Assembly (NCBI RefSeq): GCF_000499385.1
Contig: NW_013654827.1
Location: forward strand, 7,501-71,500
Source: Eimeria necatrix
Taxonomy: Eukaryota; Apicomplexa; Conoidasida; Eucoccidiorida; Eimeriidae
Reading direction: 5' to 3'
DNA: 64,000 bases
In this document: piece after piece, positions 11,164-22,480 of the stretch
How positions within the stretch are numbered: the first letter of the stretch is position 1
Layout: every line of letters begins with the position of its first letter
The notes under the pieces: generated by a model
What the model was told of the DNA's origin: nothing
The model's input: the letters and a program-made list of their open reading frames with translations, nothing else
The model's database searches: none
Made by a program: the position numbers and the translations under genes

Positions 11164-12129
11164 CTTTTGCTGCTGCTGCAGGGCAAAGCTGGGGCTGTAG
11201 TCATCCTCACTCTGCCAATGCTGTTCCTGCATCCGCTGCTGCTGCTGCAGTTGCGGCTGCTGCAGCACGTGCTGCTGCTGCTTCAGCGCCTGCTGCTGCT
11301 GCTGCTGCTGCTGTGTGTCTTCAGCGCTCTGCTGTTGCTGCTCACTCAATTGCTGCTGCAGCGCCTTTTGCTGCTGCTTCAGCTGCAGCCTCTGCATGCG
11401 CAGTCGCTGCAGCAGCAGCAGCTGGTCTTGCTGTCCCCACTGCTGCTGCTGCCCTTGTGGCTGCTGCTGCTGCAGCTGCTCCTGCTGCTTTTCTTTTGCT
11501 GCACCCCAGCTATCTTCTGCACTGCTGCTGCTGCTGCTGCTGCTGATTTGCGTGTGCCCCTCCCGCAGCAAATCTGTCATGGGGGTTCCCCGATGCTGCT
11601 GCTGCTGCTGCTGCTGCTGCAGCAAGTGCTGCACCTGAAGCTGCTGCTGTTGCTGCAGCTGCTGCTGCTGCAGGACGCCGCCCTGGACTTGCTGCTGCAT
11701 ATGTGCATATTCCTCTCCTCGCCTGGTAGGGGAAAGGCCTAAACCTCCTGACTTGCTGCCCCCCTGCTGCTGCTGCTGCTGCTGCTGCTGCAGCTGCTGC
11801 TGCTGCTGAGGTATTTCCCCACATCCTGCGAGCCTTTGTAGGATTTGCTGCTGCTGCTGCCGCAGCTGCATGCGTCTCTGCTGCAGCAGCAGCAGGAGGT
11901 TCTCTTCATCGTTTCCTTGCTCGCAGTGCAGTCCCTGCTGCTGCAGCTGCTGCCGCAGCTGCTGCTGTTGCAAATGCTGCTGCTGCAGTTGCTGCTGCTG
12001 CTGCTGCTGGCGCGGGCGTGCCATAGCAAAGGTCTTTCCACAAACAGTTTTGCTGCTGCTGAGCAGCAGCCGCGCAGCAGGCTGCTGCTGCTGCGGCGAC
12101 CCCTGCTGCAGCTCTTGCTGCGGCTCCAT
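9801..12129 (-). CDS. Giant Gln-rich protein, upstream exon with IQ-like motif
   Basis: A minus-strand frame from ATG 12129 encodes about 776 residues to the candidate donor, or 783 to a telomere-derived TAA at 9778. It is mostly Gln, but contains clear non-repeat islands: PAARLLLSSSKTVCGKTFAM near the start; LGLSPTRRGEEYAHM; GTPMTDLLREGHTQISSS; and a basic helix REENLRKLSEERRMRLARHL. At its end is EAAAAIQRAWRGGLR, which resembles a calmodulin-binding IQ motif (IQxxxRGxxxR), although the last Arg is one place early. The start is the first in-frame ATG; upstream sequence stays open without ATG, so an upstream exon is possible. A cytoskeletal or scaffold role is only a guess from the IQ-like motif. 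Confidence 0.5.
10788..10934 (-). repeat. 12-bp minisatellite coding Gln-Gln-Gln-Ala
   Basis: About a dozen copies of a 12-base unit (plus strand CTGCTGCGCTTG and variants) lie head to tail. On the minus strand they encode QQQA with occasional QQQT, QQQV and QQHA. The unit keeps frame with the surrounding Gln-rich exon, so length changes here would not shift the frame. Confidence 0.85.
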
Positions 12130-12597
12130 TGCCGCTGCTGCTGCTGCTTCCGTCCCCGCCCTGCTGCAGTCGTTCCTGCTGCTGCTGCTGCTGCTGCACT
12201 GAGTGCAGGCTTCAGCTGACTTGCTGCATTCTCAGCGTGTTGAACTGCGGCTGCTCTGCTGCTGCTGGTGCTGCAGCTGCCACGTTGTTGCTGCTGTTGC
12301 TGCTGCAACCGCTGCTGCAGCTAATGCGCAAGCTGCTGCTGCTGCTGCTGCTGCTGCTGTTTTGCTGCTTGTTTCGGCCGTCGCCGTTGGCGCTGCTGCG
12401 GCGTGCCTTTCAGCAGCGCTGGCTGTGGCTGCTGGTATTGCTGCTGCTGCAGCTGCTGCTGCTGCTGCTGCTGCTGCTCTTCTGCTGCTGCTGCAGTGGG
12501 CTGCTGAGGAGCAGCGGCTGCATCGCCGCCGACGGCTGCGGCGCCCCCCAGTTTCAGGTGTATAGGCAGCTCCCGGACTCGCGGGGGGTCATTTGTT
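12130..12597. repeat. CTG-rich flank of the repeat block
   Basis: Interrupted CTG tracts. A minus-strand frame (12308 downward) overlaps the start of the Gln-rich gene in another frame. It is not convincing as a separate gene. CTG density falls off abruptly near 12,590. Confidence 0.5.
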
Positions 12598-13133
12598 TTT
12601 AATTTTGCAAATTAGAGTTTTAAAAATCAATTTTAATGCATTAAAGCAGCAATAAAGGAGCAGCAGGAGCAAAAGAGACGCTGCTGCTGCTGCTGCTGCT
12701 GCTGCTGCAGCCCCAGGTGTTGCAACCACCCGATCCCCCCTGCTGCAGCAGCTGGGGGGTCCAGGGGGCCCCCCGGCGCCCAGGGGCCCCCGGGGGCCCC
12801 CCAAAGCCCCTGTACTTGTGCTCATTCTCTCGTGCATCTAATTAGAAATAAAAAAAGAAATAAAAAAGAAATAAAAAAGAAAATGCGATAAAAGAAAAGA
12901 GAAATGCATGCGAGGTGTCTGTACACTCGGTGAGCCGCTGCATGCATGCACACCCGCTGTCGGCAGCAAGGTCACTGGGGCCCCTCTTCATTTCTTTCTT
13001 TTCTTTTATTTAATTTAAATTTAATTTTTAAAATATAAATACATTTGAGCTGCAGCAAACGCAGCAGGCCGCTTCAGCAGCTCTTCTGGCCCTCGCGCAC
13101 TGCGCACACGCCCAGCAGCAGCAGCAGCAGCAG

Positions 13134-13187
<54 letters not shown>

Positions 13188-13281
13188 ACCTTCACCCGGG
13201 GACCGCGCCTCTCTAGAGGACGCCCCTGGCGTCTCCGGCCTTCTTGGAGTGTGTGCACCCGCCCCTGCTGCTGCTGCTGCA

Positions 13282-13315
<34 letters not shown>

Positions 13316-13318
13316 AAA
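12598..13318. other. AT-rich intergenic region upstream of the dynein gene
   Basis: AT-rich DNA with runs of AAATAAAAAAG (12,845-12,885), separated by a G/C-rich patch at 12,720-12,820. It carries two TGCATGC sites (12905-12911; overlapping copies 12939-12950), a pure CAG tract (about 13,119-13,184) and a CTG tract that ends two bases before the dynein ATG. It lies between divergently transcribed genes (Gln-rich gene minus, dynein plus), so it would hold both promoters. TGCATGC is a known ApiAP2-type motif in apicomplexans; its use here is inference. Confidence 0.6.
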
Positions 13319-13454
13319 ATGGCTGAATCAAAGCAAGCCCCAGGCAGCGCCCTCATCGAGTGGGCCCTGCAAAAAGTCTTTGCTGCTTTTGCTGCTAAAA
13401 AGCAAGCTTGGTTGAAGTTCAAGACTACCTTCGAAGCAGATGAGGCTAGCATGT

Positions 13455-13491
<37 letters not shown>

Positions 13492-14976
13492 TATGTTAGC
13501 GACAAAACGGCCGCTGCGGCAGCACTTGGATGTGCTGCTGCTGCTGCAGCTGCTGCTGCTGCAGCTGCGCGGCGCTAGCGATAGTGACACGGTAGCAGCA
13601 GCAGTAGAAGCAGCAGCAGCAGCAGCGGCAGCTGTAGCTGTAGGGGAAGCAAGAGAAGCTGGATAGCAGCGTTAGCAGCAGCAGCAGCGCTAGCAGCAGC
13701 AGCAGCAAGGCAGCAGCAGCAAGGCAGCAGCAGCAAGGCAGCAGCAGCAAGTGCTCACAGGGCAAAGACAAATAAAGCAAAAAGACAAAAAACACAAAAG
13801 AGAAAGCAGCAAAAAAGATCAGCAGCAAAATGTCTACAAAACGAACAGCACAAATGCTACAAATAAACAAATAAATAAAAGAAAAAAAACGAAACAAAAC
13901 ATCAAAAAAAAGAATAAACTTTTCGCCTTTTCGCACCAATACATGTTGTATGTAAAGCTGCTTTTGCATGCAGTGCATGCAAAAGTTGAAAAATAAGCAA
14001 TTTAATTAATTAATTAATTAATTAACTAATTAATTAATTAATTAATTAATTAATTAATTAATTAATTAATTACAATATATATAGGCATTAAGGATTTAGG
14101 GTTTCAACTGGCAAAAATAATCCCCGGCTGCATGCGCAGCACTTGTTGAAGTTTGGGGCTTTTGTGTCACTACACCGGAACGCATGCAGCAATTAAAACA
14201 AAAAAGAATTTAAAAACAAATTAATTGCAATTATATATTTGCGGATATAAAAAGATAAAAAGAACTCATTAAAGTCGCAAAGCAGAATTGCTGAAGTGTC
14301 CACGCGCGGGCAGCTGGGGTGTACGTACACTCCAATTGTGCGCCTTTGCATGCAAAATGCTTTTGCATTTCAAGTTTCAATTAAATGCAAATTTGCAAGT
14401 TCATTTATTTGCATATTTATATTTAAATTGGATTTAAAGATTTGTAAAACTGAACATTTAAGAAACGCCCATTTGCAAATTGTCGGTGGCGCGAACTGCT
14501 GAGGTGTACGTACACCTGAATACAAACACGACTTCGAATTCAACTTTTACTTTTATTTCACAAACTGCGAAAAAACTCAAAAAAGGCTCAACAGCTCGAA
14601 TTGCAAACATATTTAAATGCAAAATAATTCAAATAAATAAAAATAAAAACAAAAATGAAGAATTTTGGATTATTTCCGGAACACAAGCACTGCAGCGCTG
14701 TGTACGTACACCTGAATGCGCATGCAAAAAGGGCAAACGCATGCATTTAATTCACTTATTATTTTTGCTGCTGCTTAGCAGCAATAATAATAAGTGAATT
14801 AAATGCATGCAAATTAAATGCTGCATGCATTTAATTTATTTATTTCTAAAAACAAATTTGCTGCTGCTCAGCAGCAAATAAGCAGCAGCTGGATTTGGGG
14901 GTATTTCTTTTAATAAACTTATTTGCACTTTTACACTTCAAATTTATATATTTATTTTATTATTATTATTATTTTT

Positions 14977-15012
<36 letters not shown>

Positions 15013-15555
15013 CTTATTATTTATTTTTATTTATTTATTTTTTTTGTTTTTTCTCTTAGGCGTTCTGCGCGGATCTTCTTCGCTGAAAATGACGCGGGGC
15101 CTCTCATGTTTCTAATGGGGGCCACAAACGAAACTGCTGCTGCTGCACTGGTGCAGCAGCAGCAGCAGCTGCTGCAGCAGCTGCAGCAGCAAGGCAAGCG
15201 CAAGGCTTTGCTGCTCATTAGAGTAAATACGCAGGTCGAACTCAATAAGGTAATCTGCTGCTGCTGCTGCTTCTGTGCTGCAGCTGCTACCGTTGCAGTT
15301 TTGCTGCTCTTTTTGCTGCTGCTGCTGCTTGCAGGCTGCCACTTTTGCTGCGATTCCTACTGCTGCTGCTGCTTGCAGGCTGGCACTTTTGCTGCGTTTC
15401 CTGCTGCTGCTGCTGCATGGCTGCTGCTGCTGCTATTGCTACTACTTGTTGCTGTGCTGTTGGCGTGGTGGAGCTGCTGCTCGTTTGTTGCTGTTGCTGC
15501 TGCTGCTGCAGCTCCATCGTTTACGCTTCATCATTGGTGTTTGCGCTGCAGCTAG

Positions 15556-15588
<33 letters not shown>

Positions 15589-16259
15589 CCTTCCTTCTTC
15601 TTTTCCTGCTCCACTGGTTTAGTGCTGCTGCTGCTTCTGTTGTTGCCAATGCTGCTTCTGCTGCTACTATATTGAGCCGTTGCGGTTGCTGCCTGTGCTG
15701 CTCTTGCTGCTGTTATTGCTGCTGCTGGTTTGATTTAGGTCTTGCTTCTACTTATCCTGCTGCTGCTGCTGCTGCTGCTCCCGCCGCTGCTTTTGCCTTT
15801 GCTGCTCCTCCTGCTGCTGCTGCTGCTACCTTGGTGTTGGTGCCTTTGCTCTGCTGCTGTTGCTGCTGCTGCTGCCTTTGCTGGTGCTGCTGCCTTCTCG
15901 GTTCCGCTTCTACGGGGATTCTGCTGCTGCTGTTGCAGTTCCTGCTGCTACAGCTGCTGCTGCTCTTCTTTTCTCAGATTGCTGCAGTTTATTTGCTGCT
16001 GCTGCTGCTGTTTCTGCTGCTGGGGTGCTGGCGTGCTCCTGTTGCTGGTTGTGTTGGGGATGTTCCGGTGTTAATGTTGCTGCTGCATTTTCTGCTGCTG
16101 CTGCTGCCATATTTGCTGCTGCTGCTGTTTTTGCTGCTGCTGCGGACTTGGCATTGGTGCTGTTATTGTCGCTGTTGTTGCTGCTAACGTGTTGCTGCTG
16201 TTGCTGCTAACGGTGCTGCAGCTGCCTTCATCATTGTTGCTCCCAGAATGTGCTATTGG

Positions 16260-16314
<55 letters not shown>

Positions 16315-16472
16315 AGTGGCTCCGCGTTGATGTATTTGCTGGCGCTGCTGCTGTAGTTCTTGCTGCTGCTGCTGCTGCTGCTGCTGCCATGGCTGTTTTG
16401 CTGCTGCTTCCACAGCTTTGCTGCCAACGCCTGACGCAAAAAGCAACCCTAGCCATAACCCAAATCATTTAC

Positions 16473-16535
<63 letters not shown>

Positions 16536-16693
16536 TTTTATAATTTATTTATTTATTTATTTATTTATTTATTATCAGGATAATGTTGACAGCTGTCTGA
16601 CGGCCATGGAGATTTGCCCCAACATTCTGCAGCAAATGGATTTGCTGTGTCGCGACATTTACTTCCAGGCCATTTGCAGAGTGGCTCAGCAGG

Positions 16694-16737
<44 letters not shown>

Positions 16738-17968
16738 AGTCCTGCTGCTTCTGCTGCTCCTGCTCAGTCCTGTTTCTGCTGTTACTGCTGCTGCTGCTTA
16801 GTCCTGCTGCTTGTGCTGCTCCTCCGCAGTCCTGTTATTGTTGTTGCTGCTGCTGCTGCTGCTTAGTCCTGCTGCTTTTGCTGCTCCTGCTTAGTTCTGT
16901 CGTTGTTTTTTTGCTGCTGCTGCTGCTGCTTAGTCCTGTTGCTGCTGCTGCTCCTGCTTAGTCCTGTCGCTGCTGCGGCTGCAGCTGTTTAGTCCTGTCG
17001 TTGCTGCTGCTGCTGCTGCTGCTCCTGCTTAGTCCTGCTCCTGGAACTGGTGCTGCTCAAGCTTAGTCCTGTTGCTGCTGCTGTTGCAGCTCCTTCTTAG
17101 TGCTGCTGCTCGGTCCTGTTGCTGCTGTTGCTGCTGCTACTGCTCCTGCTTAGTCCTTTTGCGGCTGCTTGTGCTGCTGCTGCTTAGTCCTGTTGCTGCT
17201 GCTGCTTCTACTTAGTCCGTTTGCTGTTGCTGCTGCTGGCGGCGCTGCTGCTGCTGCTGCTTCAGAGCTGCTGGCAAAGCCACAGACACTCTCAAGAACT
17301 TCTCAAGCAGCAGCTGCTGCAGCAGCAGCAGTTGGTGACAACAAAGACAAACAGCTGCTGTGCACACGCTCACTTCTAGCGTTTAGGGTTTAGGGTTTAG
17401 GGTTTAGGGTTTAGGGTTTAGGGTTTAGGGTTTGTACGTGCAGACCTCCCCTTTTAACGGGAGTTTCACTAGCCAGGACGTGCTGCAGAAGTACAGCAGC
17501 TACTTGTCTTTGCTGTCAGCAACTGCTGCTGCTGCTGCTGGCCGCTCCGTGCTGCCGCAGCCGCAGCAAGAAGCAGCAGCAGCAGCAGTTGCTGCTGAAG
17601 TCAAAACAAATGAAAAAGTTCATATTTATGAGCAGCAGCTGCTGCTGTGGACCAAACAGATCCGGGCCGTGCTCGAGCGCAACCCAGCGCAGCCCCTGGC
17701 TGAAGGTAAAAGTTTATTTTTATTTTTATTTTATTTTTATTTTTATTTATTTATTTATTTATTTATTTGTTTATTTATTTATTTATTTATTTTATTTTTA
17801 TAATTTAATTGGGGTTTATTTGGCACTTGTCGCGGTGCAGCTCAAGCAGCGCGGATGCCTTGCGCAAATGCTTCGGGCTTTCTCGTTGCTGCTGCTGTTG
17901 CTGCTGCTGCTGTTGCTGCTGCCAGCCCTGCTGCTGCTTCTGCTGCTGTCGCTGCTGCCAACTTTACC

Positions 17969-18008
<40 letters not shown>

Positions 18009-18100
18009 CTATTTCTGCTGGTATTGCTGTAGCCACTCCTACCGCTGTTTCTGCTGCTGTTGCTGCTCCCAGCGTTGCTGCCACTGCTGCTGCTGCTGCC

Positions 18101-18138
<38 letters not shown>

Positions 18139-19713
18139 AGGCCGCAACCCGGAGCCGAACGAGGAAATAGAGTTTTGGGTCGACCGCGCAGCCGCGCTGC
18201 AGTTCCTAAGCCAGCAGCTGCAGCAGGACTATGTGCAGCAGCTGCTGCAGTTCCTGCAGCAGGAAGGCAGCAGCTACACTCCTGCCTTTAGTTCTCTGAT
18301 TCAAGCAGTAGAGACTGCCAAGGCTGAGGCGGAAGAAAACGCCAAGTACTTGTCGGTCCTTGAGCCATGGTAAACCCTAAACCCTAAACCCTAAACCCTA
18401 AACCCTCAGCTGCAGGCATTCGAAGCTGCTGCCAGTGCTGCTGCAGGCCCTAGGCAGCAACAGCTCAGTCTGCATTCCCTCGCGCTCCACGCCCTCTCCA
18501 GCCTGCTGCGGCGCCCAACACCCAAACCCTAAACCCTAAACCCTAAACCCTAAACCCTAAACCCTAAAGGAGGAGCTGCGCTGCTGCAGGGTGAAGAAGC
18601 TGATGGACGAGACGGCGGAGCTGGGGGCTGTGGAGAGTGTGTTTGCTCCTTTGTTTGAACTCATTTGGTTGATTTATTTTAATTCCAAAAGCTACAACAA
18701 ACCCTCGAGACTGGTGGTTTTGGTGCGGCAAGTCAGCAGCGCAGTCATTGCCCAGGCCCTCCGCTTCGTCAACGGCCAGGAGGTCTTCAAGCTGCTGCAG
18801 CAGGGAGAAGCGAAAGAAGCAGCAGACAAACTCGCTGCTGCTCTCGAGGTGAAGGCCCCTTGCTGCTCTTGCTGCTGCTGCTGCAGCAGCCGCAGCAGCA
18901 GCAGCAGCAGCAGTAGCAGCAGCAGCAGCAATAGCAGCAGCAGCAGCAGCAATAGCAGCAGCAGCAGCAGCAATAGCAGCAGCAGCAGCAGTGGTAGCAG
19001 CAGCAGCAACAACAGCAGTAGCAGCAGCAGCAGCAGCAGAGGCAGTTCTGCAGCCCACCTTCCCCTTTTGTTTCTTCCTCTATTTAGATGAGATTTTGTT
19101 TCAAAGATTTAATTAAATAATTTAAATAAATAAAATTTGCCTTTTGGGGGGAAGCAGCAACTAATTGATTCAAGAGACAGAGCTGCTGCCACTGGAATTG
19201 TTGTGCCTCGGTGCTGTGCTGCCATATCTGCTGCTGCTCATGCTGCTGCTGCTGCTGCTGCTGTTTTTGCTGCTGCTGCTGCTGCTGTAGGTTTGCGACA
19301 GATTGAAGCGGGTTTACGCGGAGTATGCAGCGCGCCCCCCTCCTACTGCTGCAGCAGCAGAAGGAGCAGCAGCAGCAGCAGAAGGAGCAGCAGCAGCAGC
19401 AGCAGAACCAGCAGCAGCAGCAGCAGCAGCAGCAGGATGGAATTTAAAACCCGAAGTTGTTTTCTTAAGACTCGACACTTATAGAGAACGCAATTTGGCC
19501 CTCACTGCTGTGGCCCTCACAGCGCAGCAATTTTCGAAGTTGGAAAAAATTGAAATTTGTGGCTCTAAGGGTAACTAATTGATTAATTAATTAATTAATT
19601 AATTAATTAATTAATTAATTAATTAATTAATTAATTAATTTTTATTTATTGTTTGTTATTTAATTTAGTTTAATTCGCCCAGTGACGAACAGGTCCGCGA
19701 AAGAAAGCTGCTG

Positions 19714-19761
<48 letters not shown>

Positions 19762-19914
19762 CGGGTGCCAGGCCCGTTGCTTCCGCTGCTGCTGCTGCTG
19801 CTGATAGTGCTGTGTCTGCTGCTGCTTCTTTTGCTGCGTCTGCTGCTGCTGGGGCTCCTGCTGCCATTGCACTGCTGCTGCCCCGTTGCCAACGCCGCTG
19901 CCTTCACCGTCGCC

Positions 19915-19964
<50 letters not shown>

Positions 19965-20899
19965 AGGCAGTGTGTTGACAGCCAGCGTGCAGCATTTGTA
20001 CGAAGAGTTTAAAGTGCTGATGGAGAAATTTCAGCAAATTGATTTTGACCCTCTGAGTGTGGACAGCAAGAAGCCAGACAGTCATTTTCAGATGTTCAGG
20101 TGAGAGACTTTGAATATTTATTTTCAATTATTAATTGAATGAACTTCTCCAATTATTAATTAAATAAACTTCTCCAATTATTAATTAAACAATTATTAAT
20201 TAAACAAACTTCTATTTATGAGAACTGCTGCTGCTCTAGTCCAGTTCAGTCTGTGGCCTGCAGCCGCATTGCCGCTGCATTTGTTTTGCAAGAAAAATGT
20301 TTACAAATTGAAATGCATTTTGAATAAATTTTGAATAAATATCAAGACAAAAAGCAGTAAATGCATATCATTTATATTTGTAAAACGGGAAAATCATTAA
20401 TGGCATTCAAATGGACTTCAAAAGCGAGTCCTCTGCGTGCAAACCTCCAGAAAATTGGGGTGTACGTACACCTGAAATCCACACACACTCTCCAAACGCG
20501 CGCAGCTGCCTTTCTTTGTCTTCTCCTTTTATTTATGTTTGTGGGTTCGGGGCTTTTATTTATTTGGAGTGCAGGAGTTGTGGAATTAGTTGGAAGTGTG
20601 GCATTAATTTGGGGTGTACGTACACCCGGTGCATGCGCAGGTCGGGGGTGAAGGCGCTGGAAGAACGGCTGGCCTCCATTTTGTCAATGAGTTTATCCGA
20701 AAACTATTCTTTGTTGTCGCGATTAAGATCAATTGATTCTTTTGTGCCTTTGCTGGAGCGGCCGCTGCTGCGGGCTGAGGTGTACGTACACCTGGGCAGC
20801 ATCCTGCAGCAGTTCAAGCGGGAAATCGAAAACGTGCATTTGCTCTTTTTGCAAAAGACCAAAAAACAACAAAAAGATAACAGCAGCAGCAGCAGCAGC

Positions 20900-20944
<45 letters not shown>

Positions 20945-22103
20945 TTTAATGTCGAAACTCTCGCCTTCTCGAACCAACCTCCCGTTGCAAAAAGCCTGGG
21001 CTGGGCTGCGGGTCTGCTGCTGCGTCTGCGAGACCCCCAAACTCGAATTAATAAACTTTATAATTTAATTGAAGAAGAAAATAAAGAATTAATTGAAGTC
21101 AACAGACAAGCTGATAAAGTGGCAGATGCCATTCAGCAGTTTCAGGAAAACACTGTAAGACACAAAAGCACTTTTGTTTCATCTTTTTTTTTCTTTTTCA
21201 ACTTTCTACTGGCCAGCATTTAATCACTTTTTTGGGTCTTTTATTTAATTTCTTTTTCTTTTTTCATCTTTTTGTCAAGATGCAAAAATGTTTGTTTTAT
21301 TTATTTGTCTTTTTATTTTTAAAAACTGCTTTATAGTCCCCGATTTTTCTGATTTTTAATTTTTTGCAGTTTTCAAGCAAAATAAATAAATAAATTCAAA
21401 TCGCCTTGCAAATGCATGCAGCCTTGCATGCATTTTCAAAATAAATTAGACATATTTATTTATTTTATTATTTATTTATTTTATTTTATTTATTTATTTA
21501 TTTATTTATTTATTTGCGTTTTCTTCTGCATGCAGCGCCAAGAGTGGTCGCGTACTGCAGTGGCTCCGTCTTTGGCGAAGTTGAATTTGGTGTTGTTGAA
21601 AAGAACTGAACACAGACTTTTAAAAGTTAATTTCGATTCTCAATTAATTAATTTACTTCGAGAAATTAAATATTTGAAACTCCAGGGCCTCCAAGTGCCT
21701 CCCGAGGCGGAGGCTGTACACCGCAACGCTGAGGTGTACAGACACCGCGTCAACCAACTCGACACCATGTGCAAGCAGTACAACAAAGTCCGAAACAAAA
21801 TCTTTTCATTTAAACTTCACTTTTGCAGAAAGATATTCTTAATGCTAGCTGCCAAATAAAGAATTCTGCGAAATAAATAAACATATATATATTATCTCTG
21901 AAACGCGCGTGCTGCTGCTGCTGCTGCAGCTGCTGCTGCTGCCGTTGCTGCTTTTGCTGCGGTGTTGCTGCTGCTATTTCTGTTGCTGTTTGTGCAGCTG
22001 CTGCTGCTGCAGCTGCCGTGCCCTTGTTCGTGCTGCTGCTGCTGCCGCTGCTGTTGCAGTTTCAAATGCTACAATTGCTGCTGCTGCTGCCGCTGTTGAA
22101 CTT

Positions 22104-22137
<34 letters not shown>

Positions 22138-22417
22138 AGGTTTTGACTGGTTTGCTTCCTAACCAGCGGCCGCTGCTGGCTGACCGCTTGAATGCTATTG
22201 ACGAAACCCTCGAGCCCGGCCTGACAACTCTTAGCTGGAACTCTGCAGATGTGGATCAGTTTGTTGCTGCTGCTGCTGCTGCTGTTGCTGATGCCTTTTC
22301 CATTTGCGACTCCATCACTTCAAACCTCCAAAAGTCCTTCGGTAAACCCTTGCTTTCCCTGCTGCTTCTCCCGTTGCTGCTGCTGGAAAGATGCTGCTGC
22401 TGCTGCTGTTGCTCCTG

Positions 22418-22480
<63 letters not shown>

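Larger units (their letters stand above)
13453..15059 (+). promoter_or_regulatory. Dynein intron 1: palindrome- and TGCATGCA-rich
   Basis: This 1.6-kb first intron has CAG tracts at its start, then AT-rich DNA with an unusual density of palindromes: TGCATGCA-centred inverted repeats, three GTGTACGTACAC-type palindromes and a (TTAA)n array (13997-14071). The 3' end is (TTTA)n before a TTAG acceptor. TGCATGC is an established ApiAP2 target in apicomplexans, and first introns can carry control elements, so a regulatory role is plausible but unproven. Confidence 0.4.
13319..20099 (+). other. Dynein tail, exons 1-8
   Basis: Exons: 13319-13452, 15060-15249, 16579-16692, 17444-17705, 18141-18369, 18590-18848, 19291-19570, 19967-20099. 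Phases agree at each junction. Tail landmarks: [19 protein letters not shown] (exons 1-2), [20 protein letters not shown] (exon 3), [20 protein letters not shown] (exon 5) and the long exon 6-8 helices with QIDFDPLS. The tail binds intermediate chains and other heavy chains. Homopolymer insertions: Gln in exon 2, Ala in exon 4, Ala/Glu in exon 7. Introns here are built from (CTG)n, (TTTA)n, (TTAA)n and TTTAGGG arrays. Confidence 0.85.
20100..20640 (+). repeat. Dynein intron 8: short tandem repeat and palindromes
   Basis: Three to four copies of a unit containing CAATTATTAATTAAA and AAACTTCT lie at about 20,120-20,215. Two GTGTACGTACAC palindromes follow (20459-20472, 20612-20627). The acceptor CATGCGCAG is 13 bases after the second. 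Confidence 0.85.

Noticed and set aside
553..12600. Many long Leu-, Cys- and Ala-only open frames on the plus strand
   Set aside because: They are alternative-frame or antisense readings of CTG/CAG tracts (Leu, Cys or Ala runs with little ordinary sequence). The minus-strand Gln/Ser frames have balanced islands instead.
3440..12600. CRISPR array
   Set aside because: The regular repeats are low-complexity trinucleotides or coding minisatellites without unique spacers, and the genome is eukaryotic.
19669..19966. An extra dynein exon starting [12 protein letters not shown]
   Set aside because: Phase from exon 7 would give an immediate stop, while skipping directly to 19967 restores the conserved join.
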